64,000 nucleotides of DNA from Termitomyces sp. T153. Its lineage: Eukaryota; Basidiomycota; Agaricomycetes; Agaricales; Lyophyllaceae. The position numbers and the translations under genes were made by a program. The stretch spans positions 1 to 64,000 of the forward strand of contig JACKQL020000057.1 of assembly GCA_018296165.2 (NCBI GenBank). Reading direction: 5' to 3'. Below the pieces are notes generated by a model. The model ran no database searches. It saw nothing but the letters and a program-made list of their open reading frames with translations, and was not told where the DNA came from. Shown in pieces: positions 1 to 12,081 of this stretch (positions within the stretch are counted from its first letter, which is position 1; the number at the start of each line of letters is the position of its first letter).

Positions 1-468
1 TATGGGACGACTCCTGGGAAAGTGGCTGTGTGCTCAATATATGTGATGACTTTGGATTGTGCTGACTAAAATTTGTTAGCTGCTGACTAAGAACCTTCCT
101 TTTTAGGCAGCTTGGCTGTTTTTTGCACTTGAAACAGGTTTTTTCCAAAAAAAATTATAGTAGACAACTTTACTGAATATATACTATCTTTTGACTATGT
201 GTGAAACATGCAAAATAGCTTGCACATGTGAAACAGGCCAAATGCAATTTAGTGGACACTGTTTTTCATGCTTTGCATGTTTTTTGACACAACATGACTA
301 AACAATGGGCATTTCTGAAGTTGTGGAAAGGAGGCCACATGACAAAGTATGTTTTGTCACATCTATTGATTGATTGATGTTGACTAACAAGCTTATTAGT
401 AACTCCTTAACCACATTGAGCTATTGATACATCAAATATCTCATCATGCAAGTCAATTTTAATGGTTT

Positions 469-3400
469 TTGACTGTTAAATTGCTTAACAATGGATGTTA
501 TAGGCAATCACCTACTACTGCTGAAAGCCAAAGGCAACAAGCTAGGAATCAAAGGAGACTTGAACAGTTACAAATGACAGATCCTGACAATTGTCGAGCA
601 AATGAAAAGGATGGATTTTTGGAACAGATCAATACTGTGGTTGTTCCACCACTTCAATTTGGGCCTGGGGGTATGGGAACTGGGGGTATTAATCAATCTA
701 TGGGATCTGGGGGTATGGGATGTGAGGGTTTGAGGCTTAATCACCAAGCTATAGCTACCACTTCTAGCTCTTCAGGAAGACTTATTAGGCAGCCAGCTGC
801 TGCTGCTGATTCATTTTCCATAGTGATCCCTGAAACTGTTTTGCCTGAAGGATGGGATGCTCCTTTACAGAATCCCATTCCTAGAATGGTGCCTCCTCCA
901 CCTGCTCCTCCACTTAGAAGAGTGAGAAAAGTTCCTATGCAGAATTCTATGCCCATCATGATGCCATCTCTATCTGGTGTACATGGAAGGGACAATAGGC
1001 TCAATCAGCCCACTATTGCTCAACCTACAGTGATCATTCCTCAAACTATTTTGTCTGAAGGATGGGATGCTCCTTTACAGCATCCTATACCCAGAATGGT
1101 GCCTCTTCTACCTGCTCCTGCACTTAGAAGAATCAGACCTGTTCCACCTCCCCCTGCTCCTGATGTTGCTCAGGAGATGGCAAACTACCAGATCAGACAT
1201 GAACAAGCATTGGCTGTATTAGAAGAGCAACAAAGGCTGAGACAAGAGCAGGACAGGCAGCAGGCATTAGCTATTTTGAGCCAGGAAAGACAGAAAAGAG
1301 CAAGACAGGAAGAAGAGCTATTCAGAGCAGAGGTCAGTTCAAGACTACTTCAAAATCCTACTTTAATTAACAAAGTTCAATAGCATATTGATCTGAATCC
1401 TGAACATAGGCCTCTGAATGCAGCTATGGCTCAAAGAATCTTTCAAGGTTGGGAACAGCAACATGAAGCTGATCTGGAAGAGGATTTCAATGATTTGGGT
1501 CCTCAGAATGATATACTTTCTGAGGATGACTTGGAATATGTTGATCCTGCTCAACATCAACTAGCAGAGCAATTGGATCCTCCCCTTGATGATCCATTGG
1601 GTCCTCAGGATGACATGTCTTCTGATGATGGCTTGGAATATGTTGATCCTGCTCAACAGAGACCTGTAGAAGACTTGGACCCTGCCCTACCCAATGATCC
1701 ACCACAACCAGAAAATCTTGTTGAAAATATACCAGCAGAAGAACTAGAGCCTCCCCTTGAACTTCCTATTCCACCACAGCTTGGCCCTGTTCAGCCTATC
1801 TCAAGAGGAAGACAACCTTATTTGATGGCACCACATTACCTTGGTCCTATGACTGTTATATGTCCACACTGTCAAGCTCTACATTTTGATGCTGAAAAGC
1901 TCACCAGGTCTACCAGAAATAATTCAAAATTTGGCATGTGCTGCTTACAAGGCCAAGTGAATTTGCCCAGGCTTCAAAATGCTCCAGCAGATTTACTGAG
2001 CCTGCTCCATGGGCATCATCCTCTCTCTGACACCTTTAAAACATCAATCTGTCAATACAATGTAGCCTTTGCATTCATATCTCTGGGAGTCAAAATTGAT
2101 CATGCTATTACCAATGCACCTAGACCATATAACTTTAGAATCAATGGAGAACTACATAATTTGACAAGTGTCTTGCTTCCTATTGAAGGCAATCTGCCTG
2201 TATATGCACAGCTCTACTTTGACGATCACAATCAGCAATTGGCTTTTCGTCAACAGAACAATCCCAGGTTTGATCCTCAGATAATGGCCTCTTTGCAGGA
2301 TATGCTTGCTAGAGTCAATCCCTTCATTGGCTTATACAAGCAGGCCAGGCAGATTATGGGAGAAGTTCCAGAAGGCCAACCACAAAGGCTTTCTGTCAAG
2401 CTTACAGCTGACTTTGGAGATTCTCAATGCTATGATGACCCTAATGAACAGGAGGGAGTTGCAGCTGTAATTCCAGGAGATGGCTCAAAAGAGCAATCAA
2501 ATGATTGTGATATAGTCTTGCACTTTCATGGAGGTCAATTGAAGCAGATCAGTCACTTGCACCCATATTACACTCCATTGCATTATACCATCATCTTTCC
2601 CACTGGACAGCCTAAATTTCACACCAAAATTTGCTCTCATTTTGGACCACAGAATCAACAAAGATCAGCAAAGGTCACCCAAACAGCATATTATGCATAC
2701 AGGCTGCAGCAAAGGATTTTGGAATTCAATGCACCATTACTCTGGAGTGGGAGGCTATTTCAACAATATGTTGTGGATGCATGGGCTTCCACTGAACAAA
2801 ACAAGTTGAATTGGATTTGACACAATCAGAAGAAGATCAGGGCTGGAGTCTATCAAGGAGTAGTGGATGCTGCTGCTGGAGATGAACAAGTCACCCCATA
2901 AAACCATTGTGTTATCCTCCCATCCTCACATACTGGAAGTGATTGACAGATGCAGCAATTATTCCAGGACTCTATGGCTATTTGCAGGAATTTTGGAAAA
3001 CCTGATCTCTTCTTGACTATGACTGCCAATCCAAAGTGGTCAGAAATTGAAAAAGCTCTCTTGAAGGAACCTGCAGTCAATGGAAAGAAGCAAACAGCTG
3101 CTGATCAACCTGATATTGTTGCCAGAGTATTTGAACTCAAGAAAAATGCTGTAGTAAAGGAGATCAAGGAAGGTCTCTTTGGCAGCTGTGTGGCTTATGT
3201 TTATACCATTAAATTCCAAAAGAGAGGACTTCCACATATGCACATCTTGATTTTTTTTCATCGCCATCACAGGATCAAGGATGCACCTGATGTGGATTCC
3301 ATTGTCTCTGCTCAAATTCCAGATCCAGTCACTCAGCCTCAATTGTATCAGGTATTGGCTTTGTTTGAATTCTAGAATCAGTTACTTATTTTTGTTGTCA

Positions 3401-6109
3401 GGTTGTTACTACCAACATGGTCCATGGTCCATGTGGAGCTGCCAAACCCAATGCTAAGTGCATGGTAGATGGCAAATGTTCCAAGAAATACCCAAAGGAA
3501 TTCCAAGAGGCTACTCAGTATAGAGATAATGGCTATCCTCAATATGCTAGGCCTGACAATGGGTGCTTCTTTGAAAAGAATGGTCATTGTTATGACAATC
3601 ATAATGTTGTGCCATATAACCCTTATCTCTCAGCCAAGTACAAATGTCACATCAATGTGGAGGTCTGTGCTTCAGTGGAAGCCATCAAGTACATTCACAA
3701 GTACATCTACAAAGGCCATGATAGGACAACTTTGGAGATTGCTGGGGAGCAGATGGACCAGAGGGATGAAATCAAGGAACACTTGGATGCCAGATACATC
3801 TCTGCACCTGAGGCTTGCTGGCACATCTTTGAATTCAACATGCATGGAGAACATTCCCCTGTATATTGATTACCTGTGCATTTGGAGGGCCAACATGAAG
3901 TCTACTTTCAGGATAATGAACCTTTGGAGATGGTAGCCACTAGGCCTAATGCAAACAAGACTGCACTCACTGCTTGGTTTGAAGCCAATGCCAGATTCCC
4001 TAATAACAACACCACTTATCAGAGCTTTCCAACCAAGTTTGTCTATGAAGCTTCCAAAAGGACCTGGAAGGAGAGGCAGAGAGGAACAGCTATTGGGAGG
4101 ATGTACTTTGCTTCACCCCAACAGGGAGAAAGGTTCTACCTTAGGATGCTCCTGACAGTTGTGACCAATGCAACATCATGGGCTGATCTCAGGACAGTCA
4201 ATGGCCACACTTATCCTACTTACAAGGAGGCATGCGAGGCCCTTGGTCCTCTAGAGGATGATGCAGAATGGAGGCAGTGTCTTGCTGAAGCTGCTCCAAT
4301 CCAATCAGGATCAGCTCTCAGACAGCTCTTTTGCACTATCCTATTCCACTGTGCTCCTACTACTCCAGAAGCTCTATAGGATGAATTCAAGCACTCCATT
4401 TGTGATGATCTTTGACACAGATTGGAGAATATTAGGCAGTACAGAGACAGAGTCTTTACTGATGAAGATGTTTATGACTATGGCCTTCATCTGATCAATG
4501 ACAACCTGAAGAATTTTGGCAAGACTCTTCAAGACTTTCCAAACATGCCAGAACCCCAACAAGTTTGGAATGTAATTCCAGGCAAGTTGGACATTGTATG
4601 AATAGTTGACATTGATACTGATCAAACAATTTCAGGAAATAGGCTTTTGCAAAAAGAAACAGATTATGATGTTGAGAAGTTGAAGAGAAGAGTGGATGAA
4701 AACAAGGCCAGGTTTAATGGTGAACAACTGGGGGCCTTCAATGAAGTTATGGACTCTGTGGACAACAACTTGGGCAAGATGATATTCATTCACAGTGCAG
4801 GGATGTAGCAAAACATTTGTTTGCAATACTTTGGCCTCTGCTGTTTGGTCAAATGGAGATGTGGCATTATGTGTAGCATCATCTGGGATTGCTGCTTTAT
4901 TGCTAGAGGGTGGTAGAACTGCACATTCAAGGTTCAAAATCCCCATTCCTACTCTGGATACATCCATTGCCAATATCAAAAGAGGAACTCAGTTATCTCA
5001 ACTCCTACTCCAGACCAAAGTTGTCATCTGGGATGAAGTCCCAATGCAACATAAAAATGCCATTGACTCTGTGGATCGAGGGTTCAGAGACATCCTGGAG
5101 AAGGATGTTCCTTTTGGTGGAGTGACTGTGGTGTTTGGAGGAGATTTTAGGCAAACTCTCCCAGTTATCCAACGAGGACTCAGGCAGCAGATGATTGCTG
5201 CTTCACTCAAAAGGGGAAGACTTTGGGATCAGATTCAAGTCCACTACTTGGTTCAAAACATGAGATTGGATCAGACTCCTGATAACATTGCTCATGCAGC
5301 TTGGTTATTGGATGTTGGTGCTGGAAAAAACCTTGGGCCTGGAGAAACAGTACAACTTCCAGAAACTATGATCTGTGATGACAATTCTGTCACTGGATTG
5401 ATCTCTTCCACTTATCCTCATATTGATCACCATCAAGATGATCAGTATTATCTGGACCTTTCCATCCTTTCTGGCAAGAACTCTGATGTAGAGGATATCA
5501 ACTCTGAAGTTCTGCAGAGATGTTCAGGAGAAGAGAAAATCTTGCAGAGTGCAGACTCTGTCATATCTGATGATGGGAATCCTAATGGTCTTGCATTGTA
5601 TCCAATGGAATACCTCAACTCTCTCAGAGCCAGCAGTTTGCCCTTGGCTAAATTGGCTCTGAAGATTGGTGTTCCTGTCATGCTGCTCAGGAATCTGGAT
5701 ACAACCAAAGGACCTTGCAATGGGACAAGAATGATTGTCACTTACATCAGCACCAGAGTTCTCAGATGTAGGATTATCAGTGGGGATGCTAAGTTTGCAG
5801 GATCGATTGTTTTGATTCTAAGAATCAACATGGATGTCTCAGAAGAAGATTTGCCAATTCCATTGTGCAGGAGACAATTCCCCAGTTTGATTGGCCTTTG
5901 CTATGACAATTAACAAGTCTCAGGGTCAATCAGTCAAGCATGTTGGATTGGACCTTTGATCAGGAGTTTTTTCACATGGCCAACTTTATGTTGCACTCTC
6001 TTGGTGCACATCAGGAGATCATATCAAAGTCATCTTGGACCAAGAAAACACATCAAGAAAGACTGCAAATATTGTCTATCAGGAAATCCTGAATGGTTTA
6101 CAAATGTAA
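469..6109 (+). pseudogene. Helitron Rep-helicase (RepHel), inactivated
   Basis: This was a single long gene: proline/glutamine-rich N-terminus, Helitron_like_N Rep domain, then a PIF1-type helicase. The HUH nuclease motif is visible at 3235-3243 (His-Met-His in GLPHMHIL). The two catalytic tyrosines are in KYIHKYIYKGHD near 3687-3722. An intron at about 3351-3401 (GT...CAG) joins LYQ to VVTTNM. In-frame stops occur at 1381, 2818, 2899, 2944, 3867, 4377, 4420 and 4600 within otherwise continuous frames; many are TGA where relatives have CGA, or TAG where they have CAG. Helicase Walker B (IWDEVPM) and the motif GGDFRQ are intact. Walker A reads GCSKT instead of GCGKT, next to a frameshift near 4795. 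The final motif AMTINKSQGQS is in another frame near 5905, and the gene ends at 6109. It cannot encode a full transposase. Confidence 0.88.
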
Positions 6110-6380
6110 GTGTGACTTTTGTTGGATTCAAGCAACAAATTGCTAACTTCTATGAACTTCAGCACCTAATGTCTATAGCTGGACCATGTAGTATAGATAT
6201 TCTTAATGGTTTACAAATGTAAGTGTGACAGTTTAAATAATTGCTTGGTTAGTACTAACTTTTATAATTTTCAGCATCTCTAATATATACCAGTGGACAT
6301 TGTAGTATTTTGTTAATAATGTAATATAGATACATGATTGGTTTATACATGAAATCTCAGTGTATTGAATTGTAAGAGAA

Positions 6381-6594
6381 AACCGAATGAAGTGAGGTTG
6401 GGTCTAAGATGAAGCACTGAGTTTGAAATACAAGGACCTAACCGAACAAAGTGAGGTTGGGTCTGGGACTTAGCATTGAGTTAGAAATACAAGGACCTAA
6501 CCAAACAAAGTGAGGTTGGGTCTGGGATGAAGCACTGAGTTAGAAATACAAAGACCTAACCAAACAAAGTGAGGTTGGGTCTGGGATGAAGCAA
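6381..6594 (+). repeat. 59-bp subterminal tandem repeat of the Helitron
   Basis: Four units start at 6381, 6440, 6499 and 6558, exactly 59 bp apart. Each contains a version of AACCGAACAAAGTGAGGTTG followed by a GGTCTGGGA(C/T) stretch and AGAAATACAAGGACC. The last unit runs directly into the terminal inverted repeat. A degenerate single copy (AACCAAACAAAGTGAGG) lies near 7061, and two more units at 8086 and 8146 close the second element, so the array is a family-specific 3' subterminal structure and not a chance microsatellite. Confidence 0.9.
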
Positions 6595-6632
6595 GAGCTA
6601 CAGGCCCATACCGAAGGCACGGGGCATAGCTC
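6595..6632. repeat. Imperfect terminal palindrome of the first Helitron
   Basis: GAGCTACAG is separated from CATAGCTC by about 20 nt that include ACCGAAGGCAC. It aligns with the perfect version at 8183-8220 but has lost base pairing in the inner arm. Helitrons typically have a 3' hairpin that acts as the transposition terminator; that role here is inference. Confidence 0.75.
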
Positions 6633-8085
6633 GTCTTCTATATAATATGGGATGACTCCTGGGAAAGTGGCTGTGTGGATGACTTTTTGGGATTCTGCTG
6701 AAGTAAGCCTGACTAATGCTGACCAATTCTTACATAAGAATTGCCTTTTAAGGTAGCTGGCTCTTTATTCACACTTTGAATAGGGAAAAACAGACAACTT
6801 TGGTAGATAGCATGAATCTATTAGCCATTAAGATTGATATTTCAGGTAATTTTCAGCCTTTTTCAGGCATGACTTATGTGAAATGTACTGTCTTTTAATG
6901 TACCTCTTTAAGCAACACTTCTGGCTGTTCTTTGGGAAAGAAATAAAGTCCAGAACAATGAAATCCATGATCAAAAATGGCCAAAGAAGTGGTATAAGAT
7001 GTTTCTCTGATTTTTAAAAGCTTCTACTTAGTCTTCATTCAATTGTAAAATCAAATCCTCAACCAAACAAAGTGAGGCTATACTTGGACTGTGGCTGATT
7101 GCTGGCTTTCTGATTTCAAGGTGTGTGTTCAGACTTGAAAGTGTGTATTCATATAACAGTAATCAGTTCTTATACTTAGAGTCAACTTATTCCTGATCAT
7201 CTCTAACCTTTCCTGCTCTCAATGGATATTTGACTACATTATGACAGCCTCTGAACAAGGATAATGGGTTGAATTTATTATGCTAATGGAACTATTGGTG
7301 GAGACAGCATTAAAGATTGTTTTGAAATGGAAAAAGCTTTAGAAGGTAGTATTAATATAGATTGTGTAAAGTTGATAGTCCTCTGTTAAGGGACTGGAAC
7401 AGGAGGTCTACTATGACATATATGTATGTTTTGATAAATTGGATTACTGATAGCTGTAGGCTAGCTTCTGTTTATGAGGATCCACAGGCTTTCTGATTTG
7501 AAAATGTATGGTTTGTAATTAGATGATTGTATGTCAGATATATTGAGTTGAAGAAAACAGAGGTGTGATGTGTAATAAATTTTGATTAGATAGAGTATTG
7601 GAAAGGGATTTTGAAAAAGAATCAAATCCAAGGTCTGATTGCTAAGTATCAGTACCACTTAGTGATACCATAAATGAGATTATAGATATCTCATTATTCA
7701 GGCCACTTTCCCTGATTTCTTTCTCTTTAGTATATTTTGGTGTTAGAAAATTGTCAAACATGCTCTTTAATAAAGTGAACATGCTCTTCAATAAAGTGTA
7801 TGAGTAAAAAGAGGACAGAAGATGGAGGAGACTTTGATTAGTCAATGTTTCTAAATTTTCGAGTATGTTCAAGATGATTTTGAATGATGATCACTTGGAA
7901 GAGTTGGAATATTGAGAACCTAAATAAGTGAAGTCAAATTTGGTCTGGATTTCAGCATTATGTTAAAGACTTATATCTACTGACATTGACAATGACAGAA
8001 CTATTAACACATCAATTGAAAAAAGAAAGACCAAAGTCAGCATAGTGAAAGAGATGAGGTTTGAGTTGACGAAATACAAAGACCT

Positions 8086-8182
8086 AACCGAATGTAGTGA
8101 GGTTGAGTCTGGATCTTAGCATTGAATTAACAAATACAAAGACCTCACCGAATGAAGTGAGGTTGGGTCTGGGACTTAGCAA
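8086..8182 (+). repeat. Two 60-bp subterminal repeat units
   Basis: Units begin at 8086 (AACCGAATGTAGTGAGGTTG) and 8146 (CACCGAATGAAGTGAGGTTG). They match the 59-bp array at 6381-6594 and abut the terminal palindrome. They retain CpG in CCGAA, where copies in the first array have CCAAA, which suggests this copy is less decayed. Confidence 0.88.
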
Positions 8183-8220
8183 GAGCTACAGGCCCGTGCC
8201 GAAGGCACGAACTGTAGCTC
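8183..8220. repeat. Perfect nested terminal palindrome
   Basis: GAGCTACAG pairs with CTGTAGCTC (9 bp), and inside it CGTGCC pairs with GGCACG around a GAA loop. A 38-nt segment with two stacked perfect arms is what a Helitron 3' terminator hairpin looks like. The first Helitron has a mutated version at 6595-6632. Confidence 0.85.
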
Positions 8221-8226
8221 GTCTAT

Positions 8227-8710
8227 ACAAAGGGAAGCAAGCTCCCCAATTAATATCTTCGCACTTTCTTTATTCTCGGTATAGTATTTAACAATGGACA
8301 TGCATATGTGCACACGTTGCAGGAAAGGTTGTTCCTGATCCTACTTCACGACAACTATCATATTGCTTGATCTGGCTGATGTCGCAGTATTAAACCTTGG
8401 ACTTGATTAAGCTTGATTGCTCTAGATATAATCTGTCCAAAGTGGGTGTCTCGCTTCATAGCCACCAAGGTACCAAGGTAACGACCTAGGTTTAATAGTA
8501 GAATATTGACCATCAAACAAACTTGATCACTCGAAATGTTACACGTAGCGAGCTCAGCGAGGCTTGCCGCGCCACTCCATGCACACAGACTTTCCACCTT
8601 TTTTCAAATTTTTGGCGTTGTGCCAATCCTTCGTGTTTCGTTCCACGTGACTGTAGTTACCCTGCAAATATCGCGAGCGTGCTTGTAGTCACACCTTGAA
8701 AGTCGGTGGG
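8227..8710. other. Intergenic: upstream of the TMEM135-like gene
   Basis: This lies between the Helitron end and the first host gene. CpG content rises sharply here, marking the return to host sequence. No conserved coding is recognised; the short minus-strand open frame at 8358-8597 is unlike any known family. It probably holds the promoter and 5' UTR of the next gene, and possibly an unrecognised first exon. Confidence 0.5.
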
Positions 8711-10628
8711 ATGGTCATGAATTCCAGATTATGGATCCACATGCACCCAGCTCAAACAGCGTTCAGAACATATGCTCTTTCTCTTTCACTCTCGTTAGGG
8801 CCTTCGCTCCTTCCCTTCATGACTGCACTCGTCACTGGCAAATCCTGTCGTAAAACAGACTTCCAAGCTTTCATACGCATTCTGCGAAGGGAATTTGGCC
8901 TTGATGGCTTTGCGTTTGCCATGGCACTGTCGGTTGGAGGTGGGCTTGCTCTACGTGAGCTTTGGGCCGTTCATGATAGCGTACCCGAACAGCCTGAAGT
9001 ATTGTCGCAACACACAGAATCCTTCACAAGCTTTTCGCCTTCCCAGAAAACGTTCATTACCAATATGATTTCGTCCTCGTTCGGAATGATTCTTTTACAA
9101 GCAGGGAGACGACGTTCCTACCGTTTACGACAAGAGTTACTCTCTCCAATAGTCACTCTCCCCCTAATACCACCAACCCCGACCCCTGAGTCTAGAATTC
9201 GGGTTTCAGATACTCTAGATCTTACCCTCCTGTTACTTGTTCGCGCTGCGGACTCTTTACTTCAGACCTTCATACGAAGGACTGCATTAGTCAAAGATGT
9301 CGGTACTACTAGAGCTTCGCAGGAACAGGGCACAGAAGCAGCTACAATCTTGACGTCTCGTATCGATGCGTTTGTTTTCTGGGCTTCTAGTGCGAGGTGA
9401 ATTCTCATGTCGTCTTGTCAATTTTTATGTTGAGCACTTGGTCAGGATCATGTGGTGCTTCTTCTACAAACCCGAACGGTAGTTGCGTCTGTTACATTTT
9501 AGTTCATCTCTTTGACGCCATTTAGACTTCCAAAATCGTATGTCAAGTGGATAGCTACCCTGGCAAATTTAGACGGCCGAGTCATTCAGACTCTGCAACT
9601 GCTACGAGAAGGAAATTGGTCGTACATCAAGGGTTCTCCAGCCAATTCTGCTGTCCTAGCCGGGCTTTCTCGGGAATTAGGGTATAATACATCCTGGGGA
9701 GACCCTACAATGCTTCCGGCCTATGGGGGTATAGTAGCTGACGCCGCATGGAAGACTCTTGGTGTCAAGAATCGACGTGGAGTTGGAGGGATCCCCTGTG
9801 AGATTGTCCATGGGTCTATTGGTTCAAGTCTTGGATTGGAAGGAAGTTGTATGGCAAATTCACTGATCCGTGGCGTTATGGCTTTCCTGGAAGCAATTGC
9901 TATATATCTACCAGTCCGTTCCTACCCTCTTTAGTATTAACTAATACAACTAACCACTTAAACGATATTCAGGCTCATTTGATTCCCGTTCTTCTCACCC
10001 GTCCTCACATTCTACTTAACCTACATCGAGCACTGACTACGCTATTCGGAGTTGTGCGAAGCGCCACTTTCTTATCGACGTTTGTGAGCCTGTACTGGTT
10101 TGTAGTGTGTGTCACCCGTTCACTCGTTTTGGCCCGGCTCTTTCCCTGGATTTCCCATGATTTTTGGGATGGTCCTTTTGGTTGTATATTTGCTGGTAGC
10201 CTAATGTGCGGGAGTAGCATTTGGATCGAAACTGGCCGCAGAAGGGGGGAAATGGCGCTCTACGTTCTCCCACGAGCTGTCCGTGCCTGCCTACCGGACG
10301 CTTTACTCAGAAAACGCAGTAAAATAGCGCGTCTTATCGAACGGTCAGTGTTTTTCTTTGCATTGCGACTCTTCAGACAATTCCAGACAATTATTTTGAC
10401 AGGATTGTCTTCGTCATATCGTTCTCTACCCTGGTCACAGCAGCCATTCACCAACCCTATACTCTACGTGGTTTATCCCGTTGGACACTGTCATTCATCC
10501 TCAATGGGTTCAGGACAAACCTTTGGAAAGAGAAACAGCGCGATCCTCGTAGACTAGATACCCAACATTCCTCGTCCAAGGACCTGACTACTAGCGGTAT
10601 AGATACCTCTTCATCAAACATACCCTGA
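8711..10628 (+). CDS. TMEM135-like integral membrane protein
   Basis: Five exons fit: 8711-9396, 9446-9478, 9526-9913, 9973-10343 and 10403-10628, giving about 567 residues. Joins are supported by continuity of family-like strings: IMWCFFYKPER across introns 1 and 2, LPKSYVKWI, IYLPAHLIPVLL across intron 3, and RGLSRWTLSFILNGFRTNLW in the last exon. The cysteine-containing segment IPCEIVHGSIG...EGSCMANS (near residue 331) resembles the Cys-rich module of TMEM135, a multi-pass protein of mitochondria and peroxisomes linked to lipid and organelle dynamics. Several hydrophobic segments are present throughout. Intron 3 uses the unusual donor GTCCGT. The start is uncertain: 8711 is the first in-frame ATG before the conserved HPAQTAFRTYALS, and an upstream exon is possible. 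The fold assignment is by eye only. Confidence 0.72.
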
Positions 10629-10653
10629 TTAGAAAAAAAGTACATTAGGCTCA

Positions 10654-12081
10654 TTAGCCACTCCAGAGATAGAATACGTGATCATAAAAGGAACAACTTC
10701 CGATGACGGTATTTTGCAAATGTGACGAATCAAACGACCAATCTATACCATATGCCATAGACTTGTGCTCCCTGAAGTGCCTCACAACTTGACCCTGACT
10801 ATTTAAATCATTGAAATCAAAGTGAATAACCTTCACTCCCTCGTGCATGCATGCGACAAGCAAATCTTCCTTACGACCCCAAGAAGGATGCCATTTGACG
10901 CGCCATGCGCCTCCACCAACATCTACTTGTATCATAGGAGTTAGTAGCTTTCGGGTGTCAAACAGCCGAACAGTATTGTCGTAACTTTGCAATTCGAGGT
11001 CATTGTCATTTTGTACTCAGTTGTGATATTCTCACCTTCCGACCGCGATGAGGTTCTCAAGGTGAGGGTGGCTCTGAATCGAAGTTATACCTGCATCAAA
11101 ACTAAAAACGCGCTGTTCGTAAGTTGAGCATCGGCGATCGCGTAATTATAAGAATACCGTTTGTTGGTGAGGATAGATTGAGAAAAACCTTGACGAATAT
11201 CCCAAACCCGCAACTTGAGATCATCGCCGCCTAAGATACGAATCTGAATATGTAATCCGACAGAAGAGACACAAGGTGTCCTACCCGAATAGATAACGTT
11301 TGTGTTCCAGTAATTCCACGCAGCAACCCAAGGCTCGAAGTCGTGTGCATGCCATGAATTGACCAGCGAAAGCCCCGTTTCTGAAGAGGAGAGCAAGCAA
11401 AGCGATCCGTTTGAGAGAGAGACAACAAGGGAACCTAAGTCACTAAGCACAGGTAAGCAGAAGACCCTGAGGTAATCTGAGCCCTACATTCCCCCAGTTC
11501 TACGATTTGACCAATCCAAGGACAGGCATAGAGTATCTTTTGAGGTGCAACGAATACTATCGACTTGTTTGAGCAGTTTCTAGGATTGGGTTTAACCGGC
11601 GTGTTCTGAACTGATTCAAAGCGGCATTGGTACTTCATCTGTTTGTAATTCGTGTAGAGTGATGCTGCCTTCCGAATCGGCAATGCCCAGCATGGGACTC
11701 AAGGATGCCGATCTGTGAGACCTTCATTCTGATGTTTAGAGGCGTGTCGCTTTTTCATTGCATTGATGAGTATGTACCACTTCATGTCCAAAACAGCAGG
11801 CAAATCGATGGATTGGATATGATTGCTGATACACAAGATTGGCTCTAGATGCAAAAATCGAAATGAGACATTCCTTACAAACCGCTTGTCGATGAATTAT
11901 CAAGTTGTAAAACCAGACATTGGCCCCGTCGGCGTTGTGGAGATTCTACAGGAGCTGGATTTGTTACGATGGGAATGCCAGCCGTTTCCAATTTATAGGT
12001 TCCGCAAACAAGTATGTCGAAAGCATTCGGATGGGGACAGAACTCAACGGCATCCGCAGGGAAATTTGTGTCGAGGCTCAT
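10654..12081 (-). CDS. DPH7: Diphthine methylesterase DPH7 (WD40 protein)
   Basis: DPH7 (WDR85, yeast Rrt2) removes the methyl ester from methylated diphthine on elongation factor 2 so that diphthamide can be completed in the cytosol. Eight exons fit, all with GT...AG: 12081-11879, 11825-11778, 11721-11634, 11579-11488, 11442-11285, 11230-11158, 11101-11036 and 10984-10654, giving 352 residues with no internal stop. Diagnostic strings in order: VEFCPHPNAFDILVCGTY, ADSEGSITLHEL, SLVNSWHAHDFEPWVAAW, GGDDLKLRVWDIR, SYDNTVRLFDTRK, GGAWRVKWHP, ACMHEGVKV, and YGIDWS with CSFYDH at the end. Length fits the family (about 350-450). The start sits 78 bp from the start of the divergent AGTRAP-like gene, so one promoter region probably serves both. 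Confidence 0.93.

Larger units (their letters stand above)
1..6646 (+). mobile_element. Decayed autonomous Helitron (RepHel)
   Basis: The block begins with a 5' motif (TATGGGACGACTCCTGGG at the first base) that recurs almost unchanged at 6647, where a second element begins. It carries one rolling-circle Rep/helicase gene and closes with four 59-bp tandem units and an inverted repeat at 6595-6632. Helitrons are rolling-circle DNA transposons that make no target duplication and usually have a hairpin near the 3' end. I do not see a canonical CTRR 3' end (the sequence after the hairpin is GTCT), so the exact termini and the Helitron subfamily are uncertain. The true 5' end may lie just upstream of the window. 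CpG is very scarce throughout. Confidence 0.85.
6647..8226 (+). mobile_element. Non-autonomous Helitron relative
   Basis: The block starts with TATGGGATGACTCCTGGG, a near-copy of window bases 1-18, and ends with two 60-bp subterminal units (8086, 8146) and a perfect nested palindrome. No Rep or helicase coding is visible, and the short open frames in it are AT-rich and unlike any family I know. It shares both ends with the autonomous copy directly upstream, so it was probably mobilised in trans. The internal 1.2 kb is not an obvious deletion product of the neighbour. Termini are approximate. Confidence 0.72.

Noticed and set aside
741..1004. Glycine-rich open frame on the minus strand inside the Helitron
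   Set aside because: It is antisense to the RepHel N-terminus and has no homology or separate signals.
8696..8710. Start of the TMEM135-like gene at 8696
   Set aside because: The codon there is TTG; the first ATG in frame is 8711.
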